Shown: one piece after another, positions 44,495-54,933 of the stretch
Numbering within the stretch: the first letter of the stretch is position 1
Layout: each line of letters begins with the position of its first letter
NCBI GenBank assembly: GCA_963710715.1
Contig: CAVQBL010000016.1
Location: 496,001 to 560,000 of the forward strand
DNA length: 64,000 nucleotides
Reading direction: 5' to 3'
Origin: CAVQBL01 sp963710715
Lineage (GTDB): Bacteria; Pseudomonadota; Gammaproteobacteria; DSM-16500
Translations under genes and position numbers: made by a program
The notes under the pieces: generated by a model
Told to the model about the DNA's origin: nothing
Seen by the model: the letters and a program-made list of their open reading frames with translations, nothing else
Database searches by the model: none

Positions 44495-46825
44495 ACTTTC
44501 ACCCCAGCTATTGCTGCGAGATACGCGTACGCTAGGGATGAAAATTGTCGATTTCTTTAAAGATCCAGTGAATAGCTGCGGTTTTATTATTTACGTTTGC
44601 GGTTGCTGCTTTTGTTTTTAGTCCAATTACTGAATTAGTTACGTTGATTGCATTTGCGTTTTTGCTTATGCATACGCGCAAATTTAAATTACCTTTTCGT
44701 ATGCCAGCACCGTTCTGGCGCGTTGGATTATAATGATCCATCGCCTGGAGCTCAATAAACCTCGTAAAGCACGCGGTATTTCTTTTTTTGGTAACGTAGA
44801 AACAAACCATGAAGAGCTATGGTTTAATAATGATGACATGCGTACTCACGTTTTAATTTTCGGTTCAACCGGTAGTGGTAAAACAGAAGCGTTGGTTTCA
44901 TTGCATTTAATGCCTTAGTGCAAGGCAGTGGTTTTATTTACGTCGATGGTAAAGGTGATAACTAGTTTATTCGCAAAAGTATTTTCCATGTGCGCGTTCC
45001 ATGGGGCGTGAAGATGATTTGTTGTTAATTAACTTCATGACAGGTGCGCGTGATATTGTCGGTGCGCAAGAAAAACGTTTATCCAATACCATGAATCCAT
45101 TTTGCAATGGTTCATCCAGCATGTTGTCGCAATTGGTGGTGAGCTTGATGGATTCAGGCAGTCAAAGCGCCGATGGCGATATGTGGAAAGGCCGTGCAAT
45201 TGTGTTCGTTGAAGCATTGATGAAAGTTCTTAGTTTACATGCGGGATCAAGGTAAAATTTTACTAGATGCCAATACTCATTCGTAATTATTTTGAATTAG
45301 ACTCGGCTTGAAGCGATCGCGCATGGATAAAATGTTTCTCCGCGATAATCAAGAACCCGTGAGTTTAGCAGATGCGCCTGACTTAGTTTTAGAACCATTA
45401 ATAACTATCTCGATAACTTGCCAGGTTATGATAAAACCAAAAAAGGCAAACAAGTTCGTCAAGTGTTTGAGCAACATGGGTTTATCACCATGCAATTAAC
45501 CCGTGTATTCGGTTCCTTGCGGATACCTATGGTCATATTATTCGTACCAATCTAGCGGAAGTGGATTTAAAAGATGTGGTGTTAAATCGCCGCATTTTAG
45601 TGGTATTGTTGCCCGCTTTGGAAAAATCGCCGGATGAATTGTCAAATTTAGGAAAAGTTATTATTGCTTCACTTAAAGCCATGATGGCAGCAGGCTTAGG
45701 TGAATCAGTAGAAGGTACTTATCGAGAAGTGATTACACGTAAACCAACCAATGCACCCACGCCTTACATGTGTATTCTCGATGAATATGGTTATTATGCG
45801 GTAAAAGGATTTGCTGTTGTGCCTGCGCAAGCACGTTCACTTGGGATTCTCTGTTATTTTTGCCGGACAAGATTTACCGGCATTTCAAAAAGCATCAAAA
45901 GAAGAAGCGGCATTCTATTGGTGCAAATACCAACATTAAAATTTGTATGAAATTGGAAGATCCTCTGGAAACCTGGGAGTTTTTCTCAAAAAACAGCGGG
46001 CGAATCTTATGTCACCAAAGTGGATTCGTTTCCAAACCAATGCGCATAGTATATTAAATAATTATATGGATAGTCGCAGCGCGTCTTCTGAAAAACGCGC
46101 ACGTATTGATTTATTAGATTTAAAAGAGCAGCGCGAAGGTGAAGCGCATATTTTTTTCAAATCTAAAATTATTCGTGCACAGAATGTTTTTTGCAAATCC
46201 GCCGCCTGTGGATCGCATGCGTCTTAATCATTTTTTGAAAGTGGAAAAACCGACTGGACGAATGCTTATCGATTTAGAAAATCGTTTAGATCGTTTCAAT
46301 CAATTGATAGAAAGTGAAGAACCCTTTTTTGAAAATGCTCCAGAGGAAGAAGAAATTAATCTTATCGCTGGAGTGATGAGTGATAATCAAGAAACCAACC
46401 CAATTGAACGCGGTGTTTCTGCACTGTTAGCTTTCCATAATCGCAATTCAGCTGCAATGGAAGAAGTCGTAGAAGAAGTACCGCTTGAAGAAGGCCGACT
46501 CAATATATTTAGCCAAGTGCGACTCCCCGATGCTGTTAAGAAACTGGTAGGTTCTAAAGATTTAGAGCGTTTTAATGCATCCTTACTGAATAAAGCCATT
46601 GTTAAGGACAAAGTAGAATTTTTTGAAAGAGTGATGGGTAAATCAGGGTCACAAGCCAATACCGTCACCAATGAAATTGTGAAAGATATGTTAACCGCAA
46701 CAGATTATCCGCCTAGTGTTGATGGATTACTGCAAGATGCAAGCTTTGTTACTGCCATGGCACAAGAATTGTCTGAGTATGTGGGTAGTTTGCAGAATAA
46801 AAGCGAGGACGGGGCTACGACCTAA
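44463..46825 (+). pseudogene. dotL: DotL/IcmO, type IV coupling ATPase, many frameshifts
   Basis: Inner-membrane ATPase that receives effectors with DotM, DotN, IcmS and IcmW. The start MQQRGLEEQHELSPQLLLRD overlaps the dotM end. Walker A FGSTGSGKT lies at about 44862; the ILDEYGYYAVKGF Walker B and the C-terminal IcmSW-binding tail (LEEGRLNIFSQVRLPD) are present. At least nine single-base indels split it (near 44577, 44709, 44752, 44896, 44963, 44990, 45250, 45520, 45850 and later), yet the protein sequence between them is conserved. Either decay or poor consensus. Confidence 0.87.
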
Positions 46826-46838
46826 TCGTGCCCGTGTG

Positions 46839-46871
46839 CGAGCCCACCATTAACGCTGAATGGTGGGCTCG
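46839..46871. repeat. Perfect 13-bp stem hairpin
   Basis: CGAGCCCACCATT / AATGGTGGGCTCG around a 7-base loop, 14 bp after the dotL stop. No T-run follows, so it may be an mRNA stabiliser, attenuator or repeat rather than a terminator. It separates dotML from dotK. Confidence 0.7.
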
Positions 46872-46955
46872 CTGCGCTTTGCCCACCCTACATTTTTTCA
46901 AGAAATCATGTAGTATACAATCTAGCAAATCATCAATGGAAAAGAACATTCACCC

Positions 46956-47705
46956 ATGGGAAGAATAATTAAAAACAAAATCGCCGCCGCCTCTATATTT
47001 TACTTTTCCATATTATTCCCCCTCCTCCACGGCTGCGCCCACTCTGATTTATCCAGAAGTTCTGCTAATAGAATTGATTCTGCTTATCAAAGTTCGACTG
47101 CACTTGTAAGAAATGCATCTAATAGCAGTATTGTGGCTTCTTACCAAAATACATCCCAAACAACCAAAGGTGTCATTATTGGTGGTATAGCCGGTGCGGC
47201 AGCGGGTAGTATGACGTCATTAGTAGGATTTTGGCCGGGGGCGGCAATAGGTATCATTGGTGGTGGTGCCATTGGTGCATACATTGATCGACATGGTTCT
47301 GAGGTTGATAAATTAAGGAACCGTGCCGTTAAAGTCATTGTAATAGGAGATCAGGTTCTCATTGTGTTGCCGTCGGGGCAACTATTTAATGGCATGTCAT
47401 CCACACTGACTTGCCAAGCTTATTCGACATTAGACATGGTTGCGGATTTATTGCGAGGCTATACCAAAATGCTAGTGACAGTTGCTGCTTATACGAATGG
47501 ACCGTGCGCTAGCCAAGTTAAATTCTCTCTTTCGCAGGAACAAGCACAAAATGTGGCAAAATATTTATGGAGTAAAAATCCGAATGCGCGACTCATACAT
47601 GCTGTAGGTATGGGTGGGGCTCATCCCGTTACTCACTCTAACGCAGATGATGAACTGAGTGACAATAATCGTATTGAGATTACGCTAGAAAACTTACCAA
47701 CATAA
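46956..47705 (+). CDS. dotK: DotK/IcmN, OmpA-like lipoprotein
   Basis: A 249-aa outer-membrane lipoprotein of the Dot/Icm core. Lipobox LHGC at about residue 27, a glycine-zipper-like hydrophobic stretch (GVIIGGIAGAAAGS ... AAIGIIGGGAIGAY), then an OmpA peptidoglycan-binding domain (LVTVAAYTNG, LSQEQAQNVAKYLW, ELSDNNRIEITLE). It is longer than Legionella DotK because of the glycine-rich insert. Confidence 0.82.
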   Translation: MGRIIKNKIAAASIFYFSILFPLLHGCAHSDLSRSSANRIDSAYQSSTALVRNASNSSIVASYQNTSQTTKGVIIGGIAGAAAGSMTSLVGFWPGAAIGIIGGGAIGAYIDRHGSEVDKLRNRAVKVIVIGDQVLIVLPSGQLFNGMSSTLTCQAYSTLDMVADLLRGYTKMLVTVAAYTNGPCASQVKFSLSQEQAQNVAKYLWSKNPNARLIHAVGMGGAHPVTHSNADDELSDNNRIEITLENLPT

Positions 47706-47723
47706 GGAAAGGAGTACTAAGTA

Positions 47724-47927
47724 ATGGTCGGTCGGCAAGCTAGATTACAAAGCGATTTCTATCGCGATAATTATCGCAAACTGATGAAAGGGCTCATAAT
47801 ATTTGTAGCGATAATGTTAATATTAATCGCTATGATTATTTACTTGGTGTTTTTTCGGCCGACTCCGCCGTTTTTTGCTACAACTACTACGGGACAGATT
47901 ATTTCTATGGTGCCGGTAAAGCAATAA
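47724..47927 (+). CDS. dotJ: DotJ/IcmM, small inner-membrane protein
   Basis: A 67-aa protein with one membrane segment (GLIIFVAIMLILIAMIIYLVFF), preceded by LQSDFYRDNYRKLM and followed by RPTPPFFATTTTG. This is the N-terminal part of the DotI fold without its periplasmic domain, as in Legionella DotJ (which is somewhat longer). It lies directly before the DotI-type genes and has an AAAGGAG site. Confidence 0.85.
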   Translation: MVGRQARLQSDFYRDNYRKLMKGLIIFVAIMLILIAMIIYLVFFRPTPPFFATTTTGQIISMVPVKQ

Positions 47928-47937
47928 GGGGTATTCA

Positions 47938-48552
47938 ATGTCGGATGCAAGAAAGGAAACAGTGTCCCGCAGTAATGAGTATTATCGCGATCATTATTAT
48001 ATGTTAATGATAGCTTTAATTGCTGCAATTATAGCGATGTTGTTTTTTGTTAGCATTGTGTTGTATCAAGTTTTGCATCGTCCGTTACCGCAATTTTTTG
48101 CGAAAGCAACGAATGGCAAAACATTGGAATTAGATGCCTTCGATGAACCTAATTTATTACCGAAAACCATATTAAAATGGGTGAGCAAGGCGGCGGTTGC
48201 TGCTTATACGTTTGATTTTGTGAATTATGATAAACAAATTGCTAATGTTCGCCCTTATTTTACTGATCCTGGTTGGGTAGATTATCAAAACTCAGTTCGC
48301 GGGTTGATTCAAACTATTGCGCAAAACCAATTATTTGTGAATGGCGTGGTTTCAGGTGCTCCTGTGATTGCGAATCAAGGCCCATTGCCAGGGCATGGAT
48401 ATGTATGGCGTGTGCAATTACCTTTTTTGGTGACGTATCAGAGTTCTGAAACCACTACACAAAGGCGTTTTACCATCACTATAACGCTTGTTAGAGTGCC
48501 AACTTGGAAAAATCCAGATGCCATTGGTATTGATCAATTTGTGATGACATAA
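47938..48552 (+). CDS. dotI: DotI/IcmL, copy 1
   Basis: Inner-membrane core protein (204 aa): one membrane segment near residues 22-45 and a periplasmic VirB8-like domain. Diagnostic segments are NEYYRDHYYMLM, DEPNLLPKTILKWVSKAAVAAYTFDFVNYDKQ and YFTDPGWVDYQ. Its length and completeness make it the best match to Legionella DotI. It is the first of three I-type genes in a row. Confidence 0.92.
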   Translation: MSDARKETVSRSNEYYRDHYYMLMIALIAAIIAMLFFVSIVLYQVLHRPLPQFFAKATNGKTLELDAFDEPNLLPKTILKWVSKAAVAAYTFDFVNYDKQIANVRPYFTDPGWVDYQNSVRGLIQTIAQNQLFVNGVVSGAPVIANQGPLPGHGYVWRVQLPFLVTYQSSETTTQRRFTITITLVRVPTWKNPDAIGIDQFVMT

Positions 48553-48563
48553 GGACACATCGC

Positions 48564-49265
48564 GTGGCAACGACAGAAGAACAAAAAACGGTGAATGATG
48601 ATGCGCTCATGATGGTGTATTTGCGCAATACCTTTTATAAAAATAAATATCATTACATGGTAGGTGTTTACTTTCTTAGTTTCGTCGTAGTTTGTATTTT
48701 ATTTGTGATGCTAATTTATTTGCTGAGACATCCAATACATCCACTCTATTTTGCAGCGGATCAAGCTGGGCGTCTTATTCAAGATATTCCTGTGCGTGAG
48801 CCTAATATGTCTAATGATCAAGTTGCGGCATGGGCTGTGCAGGCTACAGAGGCTGCTTATACATATAATTTTGTGAATTATCGTGCGCAATTACAGGAAA
48901 CACAGAAGTTTTTTACAGATTATGGGTGGAAGAATTACTTACAGGCATTAAAAGCATCAAATAACCTCATCGCGCTAACTGAACGACGATACATTTTTAT
49001 TGCTAAAGCAGCGGGTCAGCCTAAACTGATCGCACAAGGTCCGTTAGGTAATCTTGGTGCCTTAGCATGGAAGTTTGAAATACCTCTGCTGGTAACCTAT
49101 ATGAGACCACCTTATGATGACAAAAGTAGGTTTCAAAATCCTTTATTAGTTTCAATTGTTGTACAACGCCAAAAAATCTTAGAAAGTTATCAAGGGCTTG
49201 GTGTTGTACAGCTGATAGGAAATTTTGTTTTGGCACCTACGTCGTCTACTATGACACCGACGTAG
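48564..49265 (+). CDS. icmL: DotI/IcmL-like, copy 2
   Basis: A 233-aa DotI paralogue with the same layout: membrane segment (about residues 32-55), REPNMSNDQVAAWAVQATEAAYTYNFVNYRAQL and FFTDYGWKNYLQ. It has a longer N-terminus and C-terminus than copy 1. It follows copy 1 by 11 bp. Coxiella also has a duplicated icmL, so at least one extra copy is not unusual. Confidence 0.9.
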   Translation: MATTEEQKTVNDDALMMVYLRNTFYKNKYHYMVGVYFLSFVVVCILFVMLIYLLRHPIHPLYFAADQAGRLIQDIPVREPNMSNDQVAAWAVQATEAAYTYNFVNYRAQLQETQKFFTDYGWKNYLQALKASNNLIALTERRYIFIAKAAGQPKLIAQGPLGNLGALAWKFEIPLLVTYMRPPYDDKSRFQNPLLVSIVVQRQKILESYQGLGVVQLIGNFVLAPTSSTMTPT

Positions 49266-49277
49266 AAGGGGGATTTT

Positions 49278-49931
49278 ATGGCCACACAAGAGTTTCAAAC
49301 CATCCGCTTAAAAAATGATTTTTATCAAGATGGCTTTAAAAAAATGCTGCTGACGACGGCAACTATTCTTGCTGCTGGTGTGGTGCTCATTATTGTTTCG
49401 GTCTATTTATTCTTACAAAAACCTGAGCCAGTCATTTTTTATACCGACAATGAATGGCGTATTTTACCCGACGTTCCTCTTGATCAACCTTATGTTAAAA
49501 CTTCTGATTTGATACAATGGGTCAGCAATGTTCTTCCCGCTGCTTTTACCCTTGATTTTATTAATTATAATAATCAGTTAAAAGCAGTGATGCAGTATTT
49601 TACTGATAACGGGCAGAAAAGATTTATTGATCAATTGAATCTTTATATAAGTTATAATTTTGTACAAAATTCAAAGTTGTTTGCAAATGGTAGTGCAGCA
49701 GGTGCGCCTTTTATTTTAAATCAAGGATTGTTATCAGGAAAATACAGCTGGTGGATACAAATGCCTATCAATGTTACCTTTACTAGCATTGAGAGAGTAA
49801 CGTATCAAAGTTTTATTGTTCAAGTATTAGTGCAGAGAATGTCTACACTAGAAAATCTCACAGGATTAACCATAGAAAATATCATTGTGAGTGTAAAAGG
49901 AGGGGTCACCCCAATTAAGCCTAATGGATAA
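49278..49931 (+). CDS. icmL: DotI/IcmL-like, copy 3
   Basis: A 217-aa third DotI paralogue: LKNDFYQDGFKKML, one membrane segment (about residues 22-45), VLPAAFTLDFINYNNQLKAVMQYFTDNGQ and GAPFILNQGLLSGKYSWW. Sequence differs clearly from copies 1 and 2, so the duplications are not recent. It overlaps dotH by 8 bp. Confidence 0.9.
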   Translation: MATQEFQTIRLKNDFYQDGFKKMLLTTATILAAGVVLIIVSVYLFLQKPEPVIFYTDNEWRILPDVPLDQPYVKTSDLIQWVSNVLPAAFTLDFINYNNQLKAVMQYFTDNGQKRFIDQLNLYISYNFVQNSKLFANGSAAGAPFILNQGLLSGKYSWWIQMPINVTFTSIERVTYQSFIVQVLVQRMSTLENLTGLTIENIIVSVKGGVTPIKPNG

Positions 49932-51192
49932 CAGCCTAATTAAACACATAGTAATTGCCTTGGTTTTGTTTTCAGGTTGCAGCTATAGTCAATTGATTTT
50001 AGCGCAAGAACAACAAGTCCCGCTGCCTGGCAATTATAATAGTCCTCCTCCTGCTAATAATAATGCCGTGCCGTTGACTCAAGCAGAAGCGGAGCACTTT
50101 CAGAATTGGCTGAAAAGCCACCGAGGTCATAAAAAACAAGAGTTAGCGGCAGAGACGACACCACCGGCCGCTGTTGCGACTACTGTGGTGCCTCCTATTC
50201 CTTCGCCGCCTGCACCTTTATTAAATACTCCTCGTCCTCCATTAAATAATTCTCCTCAAATAGGACCAGAAGTGCTGCAGCATACTCAGGAGCATAAATT
50301 AAAACATCATTATCATCACGTCTCTAGAAAACCTGTTGAGGGCAAAGCGCCTTTGTCATATCGAGAAGAACAAAGAGCGATACTAAGAGAAATTCCAGCT
50401 CCAGGTATCGAACCGCTTCCTGAATCAAAAGAAGCGTTTAAAAGCCTGATGCAACAAAATATGCCTTTAACACCAGAGCAAGTGGTAAGGCTACGTCAAT
50501 TGATTGATGCCACACAACGTGCAGCTGCAACGCCTGCTAATATTCCACCGAAACCGGTTTCTACCACGTTAATGATAAATTTAGCCCCGGGCTCAACACC
50601 GCCTGCCATTCGGTTAGCGCAAGGCTATGTTACGTCATTAGTTTTTGTTGATTCGACGGGGGCTCCTTGGCCAATTGCAGCGTATGTCATAGGTAATCCA
50701 AAATCAGCCAACATACAGTGGGATGGCAAAAGTAATATCATACTTATTCAAGCTGTTTCTCCTTATGGTGATAGTGATTTAGTGATTAGGTTGGTTGGAT
50801 TAATGACACCGATTACATTAGCGTTAGTTTCAGGGCAACGTGTAGTCGATTATAGAACTGATATTCATGTGTCTGGAATTGGCCCAAATACAAAAGAATT
50901 ACCCACGGGTACAGGGTTACCACAAAACGCTAACCAATTATTATTAAGTATATTGGATGGTGTCGCTCCGCCTGGCAGTAAGCAATTAGCAGTCAATGGT
51001 TGTCGTGATTGTCAAGCTTGGTTACTAGGAGATAAAATGTATTTTCGCACTCGATTTACGGTTCTTTCTCCAGGATGGGTGGGTAGAATGGTAAGTCCTG
51101 ATGGCATGAATGCCTATGAAATACAAAAAAGTTCTTCTATCTTAATTTCTCAATATGGACAACCCATAGAACTGCGGGTTGAAGGTTTTTAA
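49924..51192 (+). CDS. dotH: DotH/IcmK, outer-membrane core protein
   Basis: Part of the DotC-DotD-DotH outer-membrane ring (422 aa, longer than Legionella's 360). Signal peptide, then a Pro/Thr-rich region (about residues 30-125), an acidic-basic segment with MPLTPEQVVRLRQLIDATQRA, and the conserved C-terminal domain (ISISLAPG-type MINLAPGSTPPAIRLAQGYVTSLVFVD; PWPIAAYVIGNP). The extra length is the proline-rich N-terminal region. Intact. Confidence 0.92.
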   Translation: MDNSLIKHIVIALVLFSGCSYSQLILAQEQQVPLPGNYNSPPPANNNAVPLTQAEAEHFQNWLKSHRGHKKQELAAETTPPAAVATTVVPPIPSPPAPLLNTPRPPLNNSPQIGPEVLQHTQEHKLKHHYHHVSRKPVEGKAPLSYREEQRAILREIPAPGIEPLPESKEAFKSLMQQNMPLTPEQVVRLRQLIDATQRAAATPANIPPKPVSTTLMINLAPGSTPPAIRLAQGYVTSLVFVDSTGAPWPIAAYVIGNPKSANIQWDGKSNIILIQAVSPYGDSDLVIRLVGLMTPITLALVSGQRVVDYRTDIHVSGIGPNTKELPTGTGLPQNANQLLLSILDGVAPPGSKQLAVNGCRDCQAWLLGDKMYFRTRFTVLSPGWVGRMVSPDGMNAYEIQKSSSILISQYGQPIELRVEGF

Positions 51193-51201
51193 GAGACTCT
51201 A

Positions 51202-53308
51202 ATGGCAATCAAATTTCCCGACTTTCTCAAAGCAAGCGATGCTAAAACGAGAATATTTTTAGTCTTGACAGGTATAGTTGCTATTGGGCTCATTATTTTT
51301 GCTGCTGTACGTTTTTTTGGCGGGCGAGAAGGAGCGACAGGTCCATCTAAAGTAGCGGGGGCTCCAATTGGGCCATCTGTGCCAGGTGGTACGCTATCGC
51401 CTGCATATGAGCGCGCAGTTATACAAGCGAATGCTCAAGCCGCTGAAAAAGCCAAAATGACTGGCGGCACGAGTGTGCCAACACTCATTAATCCTGGCCA
51501 ACAAAATAACTGTACTGTGTTATGTCCAGGGGAAGAAGCGGCTAATGTTGCAGATAATATTAATGAATCACTCAGAGCTGGAAAACTTTTACAAGACGAA
51601 GCAGATAAATTGCTTGCCTTGGCTAAAAATAATGCCGTACCAGGGGATTTTGCTGCAGCATTAGATGAGCTGGTTCGTCAAGGAAAGTTAACTCCTGAAC
51701 AAGCAAGACAGCTATTAGATAAGTATAGATTACAACATCAGAATGCTTTATTAGCAGAAAGTGCGAAAGCAATGGATCCTCTGATTAAATCAGGAGAGTT
51801 ACCATTAAGCGTTGCAAATGATTTGTTAGCACTGCAGAAAAAAAATGTTTCACTTTGCGAGTATGCGGCTGAATTAGATCGCATAGTCAGAGAAGGAAAA
51901 ATCACACCGGGACTTTCTTCTAGATTGTTAGCTCAATATGCGCAACAACATGCGCGCGAAGCGGTCAATGAAGGTCAAGCTCAATTACGACGCATGGCTG
52001 CGACAGGACAAATACCTGCAGATGTTGCAGATGATCTCATTGGATATCAAAAAAGAAATGCTCCCGCCAGTGAATATAATGCAGAACTAGATCGTCTTGT
52101 GGCAGCAGGAAAGTTAATACCCGCACTGGTGGTAAGGTTGCGGGATCAATACAAACAACAAAAAACCGGTCTGCTGCAGCTGGTACTTTAGGTAAATTAT
52201 TGGCCCAAGGTGGAGCGGTAGGGCGGAAGCGCAGCGACTATTGGATATGCAGGCGAAATAATGCTTCGTTGGACGATTACATTAATGAATTAAAGCGTGC
52301 AGTTCAGGCTGGGTATCATTACCCCTGAAATGGCGGCGCAATTATTAAGAGAATATCAATCCAGTTTGTTATCCCTGGCGCGCCCACCTGGAGTGATGCC
52401 AGGCTCTGAGTTGAATATTCCAGGCGCAGAAGAGTTTGAGAAATTCCAGCAAATTTAGCACAGCAAGCGCCGCCCGCAGCGACTCCTGTCACGACACCAC
52501 CACCATCTGCTGCAGAGTACGCGGAAGCTGCAGCGGCACGGAACAGGCGGCGAATGAAGCGCGACAGCAAAGGCAACAAAGAATTCTCGATTTACAAGCA
52601 GCAATGAATACGCAGGCACAAGGACATTATCAATGTGTGGGCACCTACCGACATGGGGGGTCAAGCAGGCGCAGCAGAGACAGCAAAAGGTGGTCCTGGA
52701 TTAGCGCCGGCGTAGTGGACCGGTGGTGCTCCTTCTGGTGGTGCTGAAATAAAGCCAGCGCTAATCAAAGCAGGTACTATTCTATTTGCAGTTTTAGATA
52801 CGGCAGTTAATAGCGATTTTCCCGATACTCCTGTGATGGCTACGATTGTGCAAAATGGTGATTTTAAAGGGGCTAAATTACTGGGAAAATTGCAGCTTGC
52901 ACAAGGCAAAGATAGAGTCAGTCTAACCTTCACTTTAATGGATAAAGAGGGTTGGCCAACAACTAAGAGTATTAATGCATTTGCTATTGATCCTGACACA
53001 GCACGCACGGTGATGGCGACTGATGTAAACTATCATTATTTAATGCGCTACGGCGGAATTATGGCCACTGCATTCCTACAGGCTATGCGAATGCACTTAG
53101 CCTATTGGTACAGCAACAACGGGTATTTTTGGTACCACGATACGAAACCTCCGTTGACAATTGTTCAGAATATCCTAACCGGTTTGGGTCAGGTGGGAAC
53201 TGCATTGAGCGCTACTGTCCAGAACAATATTGAATACACCCACCCACTGTTCAGGTGAATTCCGGTGTAGGGATAGGCATATTATTCATGGCGGAGGTCC
53301 CAGCATAA
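51202..53308 (+). pseudogene. dotG: DotG/IcmE, core channel protein, several frameshifts
   Basis: VirB10-like protein that spans both membranes. One N-terminal membrane segment (FLVLTGIVAIGLIIFAAVRFF), about four degenerate repeats of roughly 72 residues (LL.L.K.N....EYAAELDRIVREGKITP) at about 51560-52370, and the VirB10-like C-terminus (VNYHYLMRYGGIMATAFLQ) ending MAEVPA-stop at 53308. Frames change near 52180, 52320, 52440-52700 (several) and 53250. The first frame (51202-52191) and the C-terminal frame (52833-53258) are long and clean. Confidence 0.85.
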
Positions 53309-53601
53309 CGCGTAAGACGGGGCATCAATACCAAGGTTACTGGAGGTTTCGTTTTGGCTTCCGTTCGCCTATCTCGCTGTTTCTACTTGATGGTGAAGAC
53401 TTGTGGGTCAACGATAGGGCTTACTCCGATCGCCCTAACATTTAGTGAAAAATTCAAAGTTGACAAGATGTTAATAATGGGCAAAAAGTATAAGTAAATA
53501 CAGTATACTAATATGAAGAATAAAAAAATGGCCGCGAACCGCACGCATTATAAATGGAATTTTTGAGTGTCCATACGGGAATTTTGACAGAGGCAAGTAA
53601 A
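53309..53601. other. Unassigned stretch between dotG and dotF
   Basis: About 290 bp without a gene I can support. One forward frame is open from the dotG stop to about 53496 (GSTIGLTPIALTFSEKFKVDK) but has no start site or known match. A possible -10 (tatact, near 53504) and a Leu-Pro-rich alternative frame are seen. In Legionella icmE and icmG are much closer, so the DNA is either inserted or an error-rich extension. Confidence 0.4.
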
Positions 53602-54701
53602 ATGGCGCATGAAGGCGAGATGAAAAATACGAAGGGCAAGAAGAGGGGGAATACCACTTTTCCGACGACCAGGGTGCCTATGAAGTTGATGTTGAAACAA
53701 CCAAAAAGCTCCTTCTGCTGCTACCGTAAAGGATAAGATATTAGCAACACTCAACCAATATCGTCGACCCATTATTGGGCTGTCCGTGTTTTTTGTTTTG
53801 ATTTTCGTGATTTATAAGATGTTAACTCCTGCATCTACGACTCCCGCGACTGATATTACTCAAGCGTACCTATTGTTCCTCAGAAACCGATTGCGAAAGC
53901 ACCCATAAAACAGTACAAAAAAATGTGTGCAACAGAGCCAGTAAACCCTAGTCTTGCTCCGGTTGAAGCCCAGCTTCCTGCCCCTCCACAAGCCCCCACA
54001 AGCCTCCACGGAGCAGCAGCCGGCCGCGCCCCCCCGTTGCTATAACGCAGCAACCTGCAGGCAACAGCTGTGTGCAAGGCAACATATGCTCTAGCGATAG
54101 GAGCCATCCATCGGAGAAAAAAGCATGCAAGATCGAGTGGCTGTACTAGAGGACCAAAATGCTAAATGATGAATTTCTTACAATCTGAATATGCGCAAAA
54201 ATTGGTGTCTATCAAGCACAAGGCGATGTGTTAATGACAAATTGCAGGACCTTACAACCCGAGTTGCCAATATTGAAACGGGTTTAGCTGAAATGAATCA
54301 ATTACTGCGAGGATTGAATAGTAAAACCACAGCGACAAAGTCACCCACGGGAAAAGATATCAGCGTGAGCATCCTTCTCCGATGGAAAAAACATATGAAC
54401 ATGAGCGTACTCCACCAAGGGAGAAAATAGTATATGAGCACGAGCATTCGCCTGAATAGAAAGAGTGTTTGAAGAAGTGGTGCGTAAAATTGTAGAACCA
54501 AAAATTGCTTTTACAGTACAAGCAATTATTCCTGGACGTGCATGGTTGAAATCAGATTCCGGTGATACGGTTACGGTAGCGGAAGGTGATGCACTAAAAG
54601 GTATTGGCCGCATTACCAAAATTGATCCTTATGATGGAATTGTTCAGATCGATACAGGAAGAAAAGTAGTAACGTTATCGTATGGAGTGAGTACGGAGTA
54701 G
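53602..54701 (+). pseudogene. dotF: DotF/IcmG, inner-membrane protein, several frameshifts
   Basis: Recognised from pieces in different frames: an N-terminal acidic segment (FSDDQGAYEVDVETTKK), one membrane segment (PIIGLSVFFVLIFVIYKML), a Pro-rich periplasmic linker, a helical part (NDKLQDLTTRVANIETGLAEM) and the conserved C-terminus (AIIPGRAWLKSDSGDTVTVAEGD ... TLSYGVSTE). At least four indels separate these. The start at 53602 has AGAGG 9 bases ahead. DotF links DotG to substrate docking in Legionella. Confidence 0.8.
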
Positions 54702-54709
54702 TTTCTTCT

Positions 54710-54817
54710 CGTCATTGCGAGCATGTGCTTTTCATGTGAAGCAATCCAGGGGAACGTTTTTGTGCTCCCTGGATTGCCACGCCCGCGCAAAAAAGCGCGC
54801 GCGGGCTCGCAATGACG
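54710..54817. repeat. GTCATTGCGAG palindromic repeat, copy 3 (full)
   Basis: Full element between dotF and dotE: CGTCATTGCGAG ... CTCGCAATGACG, inner arms GAAGCAATCCAGG / CCTGGATTGCC and a strong GC-rich side hairpin (GCCCGCGC ... GCGCGGGC). It starts 9 bp after the dotF stop. Confidence 0.88.
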
Positions 54818-54849
54818 GGGCTTCGATCTAACTTCAGCGCTCACACGTG

Positions 54850-54863
54850 TGGCAGAAGTCAGG
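54850..54863. mobile_element. Solitary IS1634-type terminal sequence
   Basis: TGGCAGAAGTCAGG is identical to the right end of the insertion sequence at 61836-63484 (bases 63471-63484). No transposase lies next to it. It is either the scar of an excised or decayed copy or a chance 14-base match. Confidence 0.45.
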
Positions 54864-54933
54864 AGATGTGGGTAATAAAATGGTAGGGAACAGACCTTAG
54901 CCCCCTTGGGGGTATAGATTGAGGTAAAAAATT

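Noticed and set aside
52319..53008. Minus-strand frames of 69-115 codons within dotG
   Set aside because: Shadows of the Ala/Pro-rich coding strand in a frameshifted gene.
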